Shown piece by piece: positions 36,516 to 45,098 of a DNA stretch of 64,000 nt. Each line of letters starts with the position of its first letter. The first letter of the stretch is position 1. Source of the stretch: Sphaerimonospora thailandensis (lineage in GTDB: Bacteria; Actinomycetota; Actinomycetes; Streptosporangiales; Streptosporangiaceae); assembly GCF_016863115.1 (NCBI RefSeq), contig NZ_BOOG01000013.1, positions 62,001 through 126,000 on the forward strand, in the 5' to 3' direction. A program made the translations under genes and the position numbers. The notes under the pieces are model-generated. The model was not told where the DNA came from. It saw nothing but the letters and a program-made list of their open reading frames with translations, and did not search any database.

Positions 36516-36865
36516 GCCCGAAGCGCGGCGATCGGGCCGCGCCGCCCCCGATCGGCAACGAGTACGACCTCCGGTTCGCCAACGCCGAGGCCGCCGATGG
36601 CTGGGAACACCTGAGCCGCCATGCAGCGGGCAACCTGCGTCGCGCCTTCGAAAAGATTCGTGCCAATCCCCGCGCCGCCGACAACCCCGAGCGTCAGCAC
36701 CGCCTCAAGGGCAAGCTGGGCACCGGCAGCTTCAAGGGGCAGGAACTGGAACACTGGCAATACGAGGTCACCGGCAGCGGACGCATCTGGTACCTGCTTG
36801 ACGACGCAGGCCGTACCGCCTGGATCACCTACGCGGGCACAGCTCACCCCAAGGCCACAGACTGA
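36512..36865 (+). CDS. RelE/ParE-like toxin
   Basis: A 117-residue basic protein. After a short lead it has ANPRAADNPERQHRLKGKLGTGSFKGQELEHWQYEVTGSGRIWYLLDDAGRTAWITYAGTAHP; the fragment order (R-x2-LKG, Y-E-V, RIWY, V/I-x-x-AGTAHP) follows the RelE/ParE fold with a C-terminal His. Such toxins cleave ribosome-bound mRNA or poison gyrase. GTG 36512 overlaps the antitoxin stop by four bases. It may be a RelE-type translational repressor; the target is unproven. Confidence 0.75.
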   Translation: MSPKRGDRAAPPPIGNEYDLRFANAEAADGWEHLSRHAAGNLRRAFEKIRANPRAADNPERQHRLKGKLGTGSFKGQELEHWQYEVTGSGRIWYLLDDAGRTAWITYAGTAHPKATD

Positions 36866-36931
36866 GCTTCTCCTCGCTCACCTACCGCAGCCACCGGCCC
36901 CTGGCGGCATCGGCCAGTTGCCGATTGAACT

Positions 36932-36954
36932 CAGACTAGTCGGAGACTAGTCTG
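36932..36954 (+). promoter_or_regulatory. Perfect 10-bp inverted repeat at the group II intron insertion site
   Basis: CAGACTAGTC-GGA-GACTAGTCTG, followed by ATTTCAT and then the intron. It also reads as two copies of the palindrome GACTAGTC. It could be the terminator-like hairpin targeted by group IIC introns, the operator of the downstream vapBC module, or both. TAGTCT at 36949-36953+ could serve as a -10 box for vapB once the intron is spliced out. Confidence 0.6.
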
Positions 36955-37465
36955 ATTTCATGTTGCGTCCTGCAAGCTGCGTCAGGCCAGCGGGTGAAAG
37001 TCCCGTCCGGGTAGGCACCGGAGCGCCCGGTAGCAGGCCCCGGTCCTGCGGAGAGATCCAATGGGCTGAGCGGGGTGTCAAGAGCCTCTTTGGAGGGAGC
37101 AAGAGCGCGGGCCGTAGCGTGAAGCGAACGCTGCAGCCTCGTCAAAGAAACAACGGTGAGAGCCGAGCCGCTCATGTCACGGCGAAGGCCACGCCCGGTG
37201 AGCCCTGTTCCGGGGTCAGCTCGCCGGGTCTCCCCGGGGTACGGGCGGCGGCACGCGCTCACGGTCTGACGCGGAACAGGAGAGACCCGTCTGCCCACGC
37301 CTGCGTCGGGCACGAGACCGGACGTATAAGCCGATGGTGAAGTCGTCCGGAGGGCAGCGGGAGTCCGAGGGGGTCGTAGTACCGCTGATCGGCGTGCAGC
37401 ATAACGCGCCGGGAGGGAAGGGCCCTCACTTTGATCATGCGTGTAGAGCAGGTAAGCGTCAGGGC

Positions 37466-38830
37466 ATGACCGAGGTGACTCGGTCCGATCACTCCGGCGG
37501 GCTGTGGCCCGTCGTACCCGTCGAAAGCGCTTCGCCGGGGAAAGTGCGAGGACTGCAACGCACGCTATGGACTGCGGCCAAGCAGTCGGAGGATCGGCGT
37601 TTCCACGCCCTGTATGACCGTGTCTGCAGGGGTGACGTCCTGTGGGAGGTGTGGGAGCGGGTCCGCGCGAATCGAGGCGCCGCCGGGGTGGATCGCATCA
37701 CCCTTCAGGCGGTGGAGAACTACGGGGTTGCCCGGATGCTCGGGGAGCTCCAAGAAGATCTCCGTGCAGGGGAGTATCGTCCCGCGCCTGCCAGGCGCGT
37801 GGACATCCCGAAACCAGATGGTGGCAGGCGGCCGCTGGGGATTCCCACGGTCCGTGATCGGGTGGTCCAGCAGGCGGCCAAGCTGGTGCTGGAGCCGATT
37901 TTCGAGGCGGATTTCCTTCCGTGCTCGTATGGGTTTCGGCCGAAGCGGTCGGCCACGCAGGCTATGGAGCGGCTGCGTGTCGCTTTCATCGCCGGGTTCA
38001 CCTGGGTCGTGGAGTTCGACATCCGTAGCTTCTTCGGTGAGATCGACCATGAGCGGTTGCTCGCGCTGGTCGGGGAACGGGTGTCGGACCGGCGGGTGCT
38101 CAAGCTGATCCGGTTGTGGCTGCAGGCAGGGGTGATGGCCGATGGTGGTCTTCAGCGGACGGTCGCGGGGACTCCGCAGGGCGGGGTGATCTCCCCGCTT
38201 CTGGCCAACATCTACCTGCATGTCCTGGACCGCGAGCTGGCCTCACGCGGGGTCGGCGAGCTGGTGCGCTACGCCGACGACGGCGTGGTGTTGTGCCGCG
38301 ATGAGCGGCAGGCCAGGGCTGCCCTGGCGGCGGTGGAGGAGATCCTCACCGGGCTGGGACTGCGACTGCACCCGGACAAGACGAAGGTGGTCGATCTGCG
38401 GCAGGGCCGTCAAGGGCTGGACTTCCTCGGGTGTCACTTCAGAGCGCGCATGTCGGGCCGGCTGTGGGAGCAGAAGCGGATCATCCGCTACTACCTGCAC
38501 CGATGGCCTGGTCAGCGGGCGATGAAGCGGCTCCGGGACAAGGTCCGGGAACGGACCGGCCGCAACCGGGTAGGCCGGGATATCCGTGACGTGATCGCGG
38601 ATGTCAACCCCGTCCTACGCGGGTGGGGCAACTACTTTCGCACCGGGAACGCTGCCAAGAAGTTCCGGCAGATGGACAACTACGTGGTGGGACGTCTGAT
38701 CCGTCTCATGATCAGGAAGCGTGGTCGGAATCTGCGTGCCGGACAGGCGCGGCAGTGGACCGAAGCCTGGTTCAACGGGCATGGCCTGCATCGATTGCGT
38801 GGAACTGTCCGCTATCCGAAGGCGGCGTAA
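37466..38830 (+). CDS. ltrA: Group II intron reverse transcriptase/maturase
   Basis: A 454-residue protein from ATG 37466; the frame is open upstream to 37334, but that part looks like intron RNA rather than protein. RT blocks in order: RANRGAAGVDRITL, IPKPDGGRRPLGIPTVRDRV, SYGFRPKRSATQAM, VVEFDIRSFFGEIDH, GTPQGGVISPLLANI, and the catalytic YADDG near residue 269. A maturase (X) domain with RDVIADVNPVLRGWGNYFRTGNA follows. No HNH endonuclease is present. It helps the intron RNA fold and splice, and copies it at new sites. The gene appears intact. Confidence 0.95.
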   Translation: MTEVTRSDHSGGLWPVVPVESASPGKVRGLQRTLWTAAKQSEDRRFHALYDRVCRGDVLWEVWERVRANRGAAGVDRITLQAVENYGVARMLGELQEDLRAGEYRPAPARRVDIPKPDGGRRPLGIPTVRDRVVQQAAKLVLEPIFEADFLPCSYGFRPKRSATQAMERLRVAFIAGFTWVVEFDIRSFFGEIDHERLLALVGERVSDRRVLKLIRLWLQAGVMADGGLQRTVAGTPQGGVISPLLANIYLHVLDRELASRGVGELVRYADDGVVLCRDERQARAALAAVEEILTGLGLRLHPDKTKVVDLRQGRQGLDFLGCHFRARMSGRLWEQKRIIRYYLHRWPGQRAMKRLRDKVRERTGRNRVGRDIRDVIADVNPVLRGWGNYFRTGNAAKKFRQMDNYVVGRLIRLMIRKRGRNLRAGQARQWTEAWFNGHGLHRLRGTVRYPKAA

Positions 38831-38852
38831 CCATGTCAAGAAGATCATCGGT

Positions 38853-38885
38853 AAGCCGTGTGCGGGAAAACCGCACGCACGGATT
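38853..38885 (+). ncRNA. Group II intron domain V (catalytic hairpin)
   Basis: AGC (38854-38856) forms the catalytic triad. CCGTG-TGCGG pairs with CCGCA-CG-CACGG across a GAAA loop and leaves the two-base CG bulge expected of domain V. Confidence 0.85.
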
Positions 38886-38937
38886 GAAAGGGGGATGGGG
38901 AAACGGGCTCGCGAGAGCACCGCGCCCCTGACTACCA

Positions 38938-39174
38938 ATGGAATCGGTTGGAGCCTACGAAGCCAAGACGTACCTGCCGCGGCTGCTCGACGAGGTGGCT
39001 ACGGGAAAGACGATCGTGATCACCAAACATGGAACTCCGGTCGCCAGGCTGACCCCCGCTCAGGGCGAGGCGCCTCGGCCCGAAGATGTCATAAAGGCTC
39101 TCCGACATGCCCGTCACGGCGTTACCCTCGGTGACCTGTCCATCAGGGATCTCATAGAAGAAGGGCGGCGCTGA
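38938..39174 (+). CDS. vapB: Phd/VapB-type antitoxin
   Basis: A 78-residue protein of the Phd/YefM fold: MESVGAYEAKTYLPRLLDEVATGKTIVITKHGTPVARL is the DNA-binding half, and the C-terminal helices should wrap the VapC toxin. ATG 38938 lies only two bases after the predicted intron end and has no ribosome-binding site. After splicing, the upstream palindrome would lie about 13 bases before the ATG. The stop is directly followed by the vapC GTG. Confidence 0.88.
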   Translation: MESVGAYEAKTYLPRLLDEVATGKTIVITKHGTPVARLTPAQGEAPRPEDVIKALRHARHGVTLGDLSIRDLIEEGRR

Positions 39175-39612
39175 GTGCCTCTGGTGATCGACGCCTCGGT
39201 TGCTCTCGCCTGGTGCTTCGAGGACGAGGCGACACCGGAGACCGAGGCCGTTCTCGATCTGGTTGGGAAGGAGACCGCGGTCGTCCCGCCGATCTGGGAG
39301 TTGGAGATGGCCAACGTCCTGCTGGGCGCTGAGAAGCGCGGGCGGTTGAGCGAGTTCCAGACGGCGAGGTTCGTGTCACTGCTCGGCCAACTCCCGATCA
39401 TGGTCGATTCCGCGCCGTCGGACATCAAGGCGGTTATCGCGACCGGACGTCGGCATGGGCTGACCTCATACGACGCCACTTACCTGCTTCTCGCTGAGAG
39501 AGAAGGCCTGGAGTTGGCCACGCTCGATGCCGCACTGGTCGCCGCCGCCGAGACTGCCGGTGTTCCCCTGACCATTCAACGCCTGCAGGAGGGACACCAG
39601 GAAGGCGTTTAG
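39175..39612 (+). CDS. vapC: VapC-type PIN-domain toxin
   Basis: A 145-residue PIN-domain RNase. Acidic residues: Asp in VIDASVALAW (residue 5), Glu in WELEMANVL, and Asp in LTSYDATYLLLAE, followed by LATLDAALVAAA. VapC toxins cut tRNA or rRNA when VapB is degraded. GTG 39175 abuts the vapB stop. Apparently intact. Confidence 0.9.
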   Translation: MPLVIDASVALAWCFEDEATPETEAVLDLVGKETAVVPPIWELEMANVLLGAEKRGRLSEFQTARFVSLLGQLPIMVDSAPSDIKAVIATGRRHGLTSYDATYLLLAEREGLELATLDAALVAAAETAGVPLTIQRLQEGHQEGV

Positions 39613-39619
39613 CGGGTGC

Positions 39620-39862
39620 TCAGCCGAACTCGCCGTCTTTGACGCCGAGGACGAAGGCTTCCCACTCGCTGGGTGTAAAGATCAGGGCGGGACCGTCGGG
39701 GTTCTTGGAGTCGCGAACCGCGTACAGGAGTTCGCCGGTCTTGTGGCCGCCGGAGGCCGAGACCACGGCCACCTCGACGCAGTCGCCGCCGTTGGTGCTG
39801 CGACTGCTCTTGCGCCAGCGGGCACTGGACGGGTCGATGTTCGGGGGGGTCATTGCGTCCAT
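39620..39862 (-). CDS. DUF397 protein
   Basis: An 80-residue protein with the DUF397 signature ARWRKSSRSTNGGDCVEVA and late V-R-D-S-K-N-P-DGPALIFTPSEWEAF. ATG 39862 or 39853 may be the start; GAGAGG is better spaced for 39853. The gene follows the XRE/DUF5753 gene by 21 bases on the same strand. This is the standard actinomycete pair (cf. BldB/WhiJ-type systems), in which the small protein is thought to be partnered with the regulator. Confidence 0.9.
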   Translation of the reverse strand: MDAMTPPNIDPSSARWRKSSRSTNGGDCVEVAVVSASGGHKTGELLYAVRDSKNPDGPALIFTPSEWEAFVLGVKDGEFG

Positions 39863-39883
39863 CCTCTCTCGTCGGCACGAGCG

Positions 39884-40732
39884 CTATGAGCTGATGCTGC
39901 GGGAGATGAGCCTGGCGGACTCGTCGGCGGAGAGCGCCCTGGCGGTGAGGGCGCTGAACGTACGGGTGTACCAGTCGATCTCCCCGGCGTCTTCGAGCAT
40001 AAGCCCGCTGGTGGCCTGTTCGAGGTAGACGATGTCGGGATCCGCCGAATCGGGAAACCTCAGAATGATGAATGGACCGTCCATGGCGGAGTGCGCCCCC
40101 GCGCGGAAGGGGAGCACCTGGATCGTGACGTTCGGCAGGCCGGCCCGTTCGACCAGGAAGGTGAGCTGCTCGGCCATGATGGCCGGTCCACCAACTTCCC
40201 GACGCAGCACTGCCTCATCGAGTACGGCATGCAGGTGGACGGGAGCCTCATGAGTCAGCAACTGTTGCCGCGACAGGCGGACGTCGACCTTCTCGTCGGC
40301 GCGATCGGCGACCTGCTTGATGGCGGTGGCCTCGATCACCGCGCGGGCGTACGCCTCGGTCTGCAGCAGGCCGGGGACCACCTGAGCCTGGTAAGTCATG
40401 ATGATCGAGGCATCCGACTCGAGACCGATGTAGGAGTCGAATCCCGCCTTGAGCGTGTCGCGGTGGCGGTGCCACCACCCCTTCTGCCGCGACTCCCGGG
40501 CGAGAGTGATCAAATGTTGGCGGAGGCTCTCGTCCGCGACGTTGTAGAGGTCGAGCAGGTCGCCCACATCGCCATGGTGAACAGCCACTCGCCCGGTCTC
40601 GATGCGCGACAACTTCGTGGCCGACCACCCCAGGGGCCGGGTCACCTCGACGCCGTTGAGATTGGCCGCCTCCCGTAAGCGTCGCAGCTCGATCCCCAGT
40701 CGCCGCCGCCGAGCCGTCGGGCTGGTGGGCAT
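39884..40732 (-). CDS. XRE-family regulator with DUF5753 domain
   Basis: A 282-residue protein. Helix-turn-helix near residues 15-65 (LRRLREAANLNGVEVTRPLGWSATKLSRIETGR). The DUF5753 domain follows, with the typical VPGLLQTEAYARA and VLPFRAGAHSAMDGPFIILRF blocks. ATG 40732 is chosen over GTG 40738 because AAGGAG sits five bases before it and overlaps the GTG. WhiJ-like regulators of this kind influence development or antibiotic production in Streptomyces; the target here is unknown. Paired with the DUF397 gene downstream. Confidence 0.9.
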   Translation of the reverse strand: MPTSPTARRRRLGIELRRLREAANLNGVEVTRPLGWSATKLSRIETGRVAVHHGDVGDLLDLYNVADESLRQHLITLARESRQKGWWHRHRDTLKAGFDSYIGLESDASIIMTYQAQVVPGLLQTEAYARAVIEATAIKQVADRADEKVDVRLSRQQLLTHEAPVHLHAVLDEAVLRREVGGPAIMAEQLTFLVERAGLPNVTIQVLPFRAGAHSAMDGPFIILRFPDSADPDIVYLEQATSGLMLEDAGEIDWYTRTFSALTARALSADESARLISRSISS

Positions 40733-40880
40733 GTCCACTCCTTCCGTGGTTCGAGATCGCGGGTGCGGCCGGATAACGACCCTACCTGCGCACTCCGCAC
40801 CCAGACCGGGGTACGGCGGCGCGGTCGATGCTCGTCCAGGGGAAGGGATGGGTAGCTGCTCCGCCGGGCCCCTCGGCTTG

Positions 40881-40939
40881 TCGACCTTGACGTTGTTGCT
40901 GCGAAAGTCGCGTTTTTAGAGCAACAACGTCAAGGTCGA
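40881..40939. terminator. Perfect 20-bp inverted repeat downstream of S9 peptidase gene
   Basis: Bases 40881-40900 are exactly complementary to 40920-40939 (arm TCGACCTTGACGTTGTTGCT), with a 19-base spacer containing a T run. It begins 23 bases past the stop of the minus-strand peptidase gene. It is an unusually long perfect stem for a terminator and might also be a dispersed repeat. Confidence 0.65.
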
Positions 40940-40961
40940 TCCTGCGCCACGTCGGCGAAGA

Positions 40962-43025
40962 TCAGAGGCCGAGGGACTTCTTGAGGAAGTCGAGCTGGAG
41001 GAGGAGCAGGTTCTCGGCGACGACCTCCTGAGGGGTCATGTGCGTGACGCCTGACAGCGGCAGCACGGTGTGCGGACGGCCCGCCGCGAGCAGCGCGGAC
41101 GACAGCCGCAGCGTGTGCGCCGCCACCACGTTGTCGTCGGCCAGGCCGTGCACGAGCAGCAGCGGGCGGTCCAGCTTCTCCGCGTCGGCGAGCAGCGAGG
41201 ACGCCTCGTAATGTCCCTCGTCCGGATGGCCGAGGTAACGCTCGGTGTAGCAGGTGTCGTACAGCCGCCAGTCGGTGACCGGCGCCCCCGCGACGGCCGC
41301 GTGGAACACGTCGGGCCGGCGCAGCACCGCGAGGGCGGCCAGATATCCGCCGAAGGACCACCCGCGGATGGCGACCCGGGAGAGGTCCAGGTCGTCGGCG
41401 TGCTGCGCGGCGACCCCCTGGAGGGCGTCCACCTGGTCCTCGAGCGACAGCGTGAAGTCGTGCCGGATCTCGCGCTCGAAGGCCGGGCCGCGTCCCGGCG
41501 TGCCCCGCCCGTCGGCCACGATGACGGCGAAGCCCTGCTCGGCCCACCACTGGGGCTCCAGGAACATCCGCCGCGCGGCGAGCACCCGCTGCGCGTGCGG
41601 TCCGCCGTACGGGTCCATGAGGACGGGCAGCCTGCCCGACCCCGGCACGTGCCAGGAGGGGAACAGGATCGCGGTCGACAGCTCGCGCGAGCCCGCCCGG
41701 ACGAGGGAGACGCGCGGGTCCAGGGACGGCCGCTCGGCCATCGACCGGATCGAGTCGGCCATCCGCGAGCCGTCGGGCCGGATGACCGAGACCGAGGTGC
41801 CCTCGGTCTCGAGGCTCTGGCCGGTGACGACGGTGACGCCGCCCGCGCGGCGGCCGCCGTACACTCCGGGCTCCATGGTCACCGGGCTGATCGTGCCGCC
41901 CGAGCAGGTCCACAGGTTGATCTCGGTGGGCTCCCCGCTCGCCTGGAAGAGCACGGTGTCGCCGTCCACGTCGAGCACCGCCCTGACCTGCAGCGACGGC
42001 GGTGTGGCCGGTGTGGATCCGATGATCAGGCGGCGGCCGCCCTCGGCGTCGGCCACCCACACGAGCGTGCCGTCGGACAGGCGGGCCGGCACGCCGGCCA
42101 CGATGTCCAGCCAGGCGGGGTCGGTGTCCTCCCGGAGCGACTCGGTCGTGCCGGTCGCGGGATCGACCGAGAGCAGGCGCATGGTCCGCTGGTCACGGGA
42201 GAGCGTCACGATCGCGGGCCCGTGCGCGTCCCAGATCGCGGTGACCAGATATTCCTGCTCGTACGGCACGGCGACGCGCGAGCCGTCCAGCCCGATCACG
42301 AACAGGGAGACCTCGGCGTTGGCCGTCCCGGCCGCGGGATAACGCTGCGGCACGGCCGGGCGGTCGGGATTGGCGGGGTCGGCGATGTGCCAGAGCCCGA
42401 CGGGGGAGTCGTCCACGCGGGCCACCAGCAGGCGGTCGCCCGACGGGGACCACCAGTAGCCGCGCATGCGGTCCATCTCCTCGGCGGCGACGAACTCGGC
42501 CAGGCCGTAGGAGACCTCGTCGTGCTCGGGCGTGGCCAGGGCGGTGTCCGTTCCGGTGGCGAGGTCCTGGACGCGCAGGGCGCCGCCGGTGACGTACGCG
42601 ACCTTCGTGCCGGTCGGGTCGAGCCGGGGATCGATGACCGGGCCCGGGGTCTCCAGCCGGCGCACCGCACCGCTGGAGAGATCGACGAGGTGAAGCTCGC
42701 CGGACAGGGCGAAGACGGCGGCGCGCACCTGCCGGTCGGTCGAGTACCCGACCACGCCGCCCGCCGACTCCCTGGACCGCTCGCGACGGGCTCGCTCCTC
42801 CGGCGGCAGATCCTCGTCCGCCGCACCGAGCGCGAGCGGGTCGACGAGCAGCCGCTCGGTCCCTGTCGCGATGTCGAACTCCCACAGGCACGTCACGGGA
42901 TCGATGCCGGACTTCGTGCGCAGGAAGATCACTCGATCGCCCTGTGGGGAGATCGTGAAGCCGCGCGGCACCCCGAGGGTGAACCGCCGGGTCCTCGCCT
43001 GCAAGCGCGGGAAGCTGTCTGTCAT
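40962..43025 (-). CDS. S9-family serine peptidase (dipeptidyl peptidase IV-like)
   Basis: A 687-residue protein with an N-terminal beta-propeller that includes the DPP-IV-type EFVAAEEMDRMRGYWWSP segment with paired glutamates. An alpha/beta-hydrolase domain follows, with the nucleophile Ser at about residue 557 (RGWSFGGYL), then Asp in HGLADDNV and His in GVTHMTP. It should remove dipeptides from peptide N-termini; no signal peptide is seen, so it acts in the cytoplasm. ATG 43025 is used (GGGAGG directly before it) rather than 43052. Divergent from mshB with 47 bases between the starts. Confidence 0.92.
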   Translation of the reverse strand: MTDSFPRLQARTRRFTLGVPRGFTISPQGDRVIFLRTKSGIDPVTCLWEFDIATGTERLLVDPLALGAADEDLPPEERARRERSRESAGGVVGYSTDRQVRAAVFALSGELHLVDLSSGAVRRLETPGPVIDPRLDPTGTKVAYVTGGALRVQDLATGTDTALATPEHDEVSYGLAEFVAAEEMDRMRGYWWSPSGDRLLVARVDDSPVGLWHIADPANPDRPAVPQRYPAAGTANAEVSLFVIGLDGSRVAVPYEQEYLVTAIWDAHGPAIVTLSRDQRTMRLLSVDPATGTTESLREDTDPAWLDIVAGVPARLSDGTLVWVADAEGGRRLIIGSTPATPPSLQVRAVLDVDGDTVLFQASGEPTEINLWTCSGGTISPVTMEPGVYGGRRAGGVTVVTGQSLETEGTSVSVIRPDGSRMADSIRSMAERPSLDPRVSLVRAGSRELSTAILFPSWHVPGSGRLPVLMDPYGGPHAQRVLAARRMFLEPQWWAEQGFAVIVADGRGTPGRGPAFEREIRHDFTLSLEDQVDALQGVAAQHADDLDLSRVAIRGWSFGGYLAALAVLRRPDVFHAAVAGAPVTDWRLYDTCYTERYLGHPDEGHYEASSLLADAEKLDRPLLLVHGLADDNVVAAHTLRLSSALLAAGRPHTVLPLSGVTHMTPQEVVAENLLLLQLDFLKKSLGL

Positions 43026-43060
43026 ACCTCCCAATCCTGCCAGCTCCGGCATTCGTTCTT

Positions 43061-43066
43061 TAAGCT
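43061..43066 (+). promoter_or_regulatory. -10 box TAAGCT of leaderless mshB
   Basis: TAAGCT ends six bases before ATG 43073. There is no ribosome-binding site in the intervening bases. Confidence 0.45.
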
Positions 43067-43072
43067 CGATTC

Positions 43073-43981
43073 ATGTTCGATCGCCGTTTGCTGCTCGTGC
43101 ACGCCCACCCCGACGACGAGTCGATCGGGACCGGGGCGACCATGGCCAAATACGCGGCCGAAGGAGCGCATGTGACGCTGGTGACCTGCACCCTCGGGGA
43201 GGAGGGCGAGGTCATCCCGCCGCGCCTCGCGCACCTCGCGGCCGACCGTGACGACACCCTCGGGAAATACCGCGTCGGCGAGCTCGCCGCCGCCTGCGAG
43301 GCGCTGGGCGTCAAGGATCACCGCTTCCTGGGCGGCGCGGGCCGCTGGCGCGACTCCGGCATGATGGGCGTCCCGTCCAACGACGTCCCCGGCTGCTTCT
43401 GGCGGGCCGATCTCGACGAGGCGGCCGGTGAGCTGGTCGAGGTGATCCGCGAGGTCCGGCCGCAGGTGCTGGTCACCTACGACGAGAACGGCTTCTACGG
43501 GCATCCCGACCACATTCAGGCGCATCGCGTCGCCTGGCGCGCCTTCGAGCTGGCCGCCGACCCCGCCCACGCCGGCGGCGGCGAGCCGTGGCGGATCGCC
43601 AAGTTCTACCTCACCGCCACCCCGAAGTCGCTCATGAAGCGGGCCGCCGAGGCGATGCGGGAGGCCGGCGTCGGCTTCATGGTCGAGCCCGTCGACGACC
43701 TGTCGTACGGGTGCGCGGACGAGGCGGTCACCACGGAGATCGACGCCAGGCCGTACGTCTCGGCCAAGCTGGACGCGATGCGGGCGCACGCCACGCAGAT
43801 CACCGTCGCGGGCCCGTGGTTCGCGCTCTCCAACAACGTCGGCCAGCGGGCGTTCGGCGTCGAGCACTTCATCCTGCGGGCCGGGGCCGGCGGACCCTGC
43901 GGAGCCGGAGTGCCGTACGACGAGGGCGGCCTGGGCGAGCCGTACGACCGCGAGACCGACCTGTTCGCGGGCATCGACTAA
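43073..43981 (+). CDS. mshB: Mycothiol biosynthesis deacetylase MshB
   Basis: A 302-residue zinc deacetylase of the LmbE/PIG-L family. HPDDE at residues 12-16 and HPDH near 144 provide the zinc ligands and catalytic Asp. The protein matches MshB, which deacetylates GlcNAc-Ins to give GlcN-Ins in mycothiol synthesis, by length and by segments such as [28 protein letters not shown] and [15 protein letters not shown]. Mycothiol is the actinobacterial redox thiol. A DUF6113 membrane protein follows at once, a pairing I recall from other actinomycetes. Confidence 0.95.
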   Translation: MFDRRLLLVHAHPDDESIGTGATMAKYAAEGAHVTLVTCTLGEEGEVIPPRLAHLAADRDDTLGKYRVGELAAACEALGVKDHRFLGGAGRWRDSGMMGVPSNDVPGCFWRADLDEAAGELVEVIREVRPQVLVTYDENGFYGHPDHIQAHRVAWRAFELAADPAHAGGGEPWRIAKFYLTATPKSLMKRAAEAMREAGVGFMVEPVDDLSYGCADEAVTTEIDARPYVSAKLDAMRAHATQITVAGPWFALSNNVGQRAFGVEHFILRAGAGGPCGAGVPYDEGGLGEPYDRETDLFAGID

Positions 43982-43991
43982 CCTCGCCCAT

Positions 43992-44510
43992 ATGAGGGCC
44001 CATAAGAGGGAGGAGACGTCCGGCACCCCCGGGGCCGAGTCACACCGACTCGACCACGACCACGTTCCGGGGCGGGGTTTCGACGACGACGGCGTCATGG
44101 GGCCGCTGAGCAGCCCATTGAGCGGCTCATTGACCGCCGTGGTCACCGGAGCCGCCTACGGCGTGCTCTTCCTCCTGGGCATCGCGCTCGGGGTCGTCGG
44201 CGGATTCCAGCACTCCTGGTACATGGGGGAGGCGCCCGTCGCGGCCCTGGCCTGGCTGGTGATCCTGTTCGCCGTGCCGTACGGGACGGGCCGGCTGATG
44301 GACGGAAAGGCGGGAGCGCTCGTGCCGGCGGCCGGGTGGCTCGCGTCGTCGTTCCTGCTGGCCGCCAAGCAGCGCGCCGGTGATCTCGTCATCGCGGGGG
44401 ACGTCTCAGGGTACTGGTACCTGTACGGCGGGGTCGTCGCGGTGGCGGCAGCGGTGATCGCGACAAGATCCAGCGGCTCCTGGCTGCTCAGGTCGTACGA
44501 CAGGACCTAG
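43992..44510 (+). CDS. DUF6113-like four-helix membrane protein
   Basis: A 172-residue protein with a hydrophilic acidic N-terminus of about 45 residues and four hydrophobic helices (about 48-70, 80-100, 108-124, 140-156). TAACCT overlapping the mshB stop lies seven bases before ATG 43992. It may share the mshB transcript or have its own leaderless one. Function unknown. Confidence 0.78.
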   Translation: MRAHKREETSGTPGAESHRLDHDHVPGRGFDDDGVMGPLSSPLSGSLTAVVTGAAYGVLFLLGIALGVVGGFQHSWYMGEAPVAALAWLVILFAVPYGTGRLMDGKAGALVPAAGWLASSFLLAAKQRAGDLVIAGDVSGYWYLYGGVVAVAAAVIATRSSGSWLLRSYDRT

Positions 44511-44603
44511 GCCGCGTCTGACGCGCTGCGGTGTGGAACTGTTATACGACGCTGCGTCATCGGACCGCTTTACTGGCGAGTTGACGAAGCGCATGCTGAT
44601 GGC

Positions 44604-45026
44604 ATGCGGCGTTCGCACCGGATCAGACAGGTGGTCAACTACGCGAACCTCTCCACTCCGCTGGGGCTGCTGATCGCGCTGATCGGCGGTGCACGGCCCC
44701 GACGCGGCGAGCGAGGGCTCCTCTACGCGTACGGCTACCGCATCCCCTTTCCGGTGGCGGGGGCCTTCACGGTCGGGAACGTGATCACGACCAGGCATGC
44801 CGAAGGCCATCTCACCGGCAGGCTTCTCGACCACGAGTCGCGGCACGCCACGCAGTACGCCGCCTGCGTCGGGCTGCCCATGCTCGTCCTGTACGTGCTG
44901 GCGTCGGTGCTCTCACTCGCCGTGTGCGGCCATCCCGCCTCCTGGAACGTGTTCGAACGGCTGGCCGGTCTGGAAGACGGCGGTTATCCCCGTCTGACCC
45001 CCTGGTGGCGTCCGACACGAGAATGA
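44604..45026 (+). CDS. Hypothetical membrane protein with HESRH-x2-Q motif
   Basis: A 140-residue protein with a hydrophobic hairpin near residues 14-28 and a second helix near 92-110. Between them lies TGRLLDHESRHATQYA, a motif seen in many small actinobacterial proteins next to membrane segments and reminiscent of zincin-like HExxH, but with Ser-Arg instead of the usual spacing. I cannot assign a function. The start at ATG 44604 has no ribosome-binding site. Confidence 0.68.
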   Translation: MRRSHRIRQVVNYANLSTPLGLLIALIGGARPRRGERGLLYAYGYRIPFPVAGAFTVGNVITTRHAEGHLTGRLLDHESRHATQYAACVGLPMLVLYVLASVLSLAVCGHPASWNVFERLAGLEDGGYPRLTPWWRPTRE

Positions 45027-45098
45027 GTGGAATCCGCCTGCCGCAGGAGGAATATTTTCGCCCGCGTGGGGATCATGGAATGCGGAAGGGAGGGGTAC

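Larger units (their letters stand above)
36962..38935 (+). mobile_element. Group II intron with encoded reverse transcriptase, probably class C
   Basis: The 5' part (36962-37465) carries no convincing gene but has typical intron domain I sequence (CCAGCGGGTGAAAGTCCCG near 36990). The reverse transcriptase lies in domain IV. A domain V hairpin lies at 38853-38885, and a domain VI-like stem ends in CTGACTAC. The 5' end is set at GTTGCG (36962), close to the GUGYG consensus, and the 3' end at an AC at 38935; both are estimates within a few bases. A perfect hairpin directly before the intron and the lack of an endonuclease domain fit class C. The intron splits the vapBC leader a few bases before the vapB start. 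Confidence 0.85.

Noticed and set aside
37334-37465. Upstream extension of the intron reverse transcriptase
   Set aside because: This part resembles intron RNA domains, lacks protein-like conservation, and ATG 37466 gives the usual RT length.
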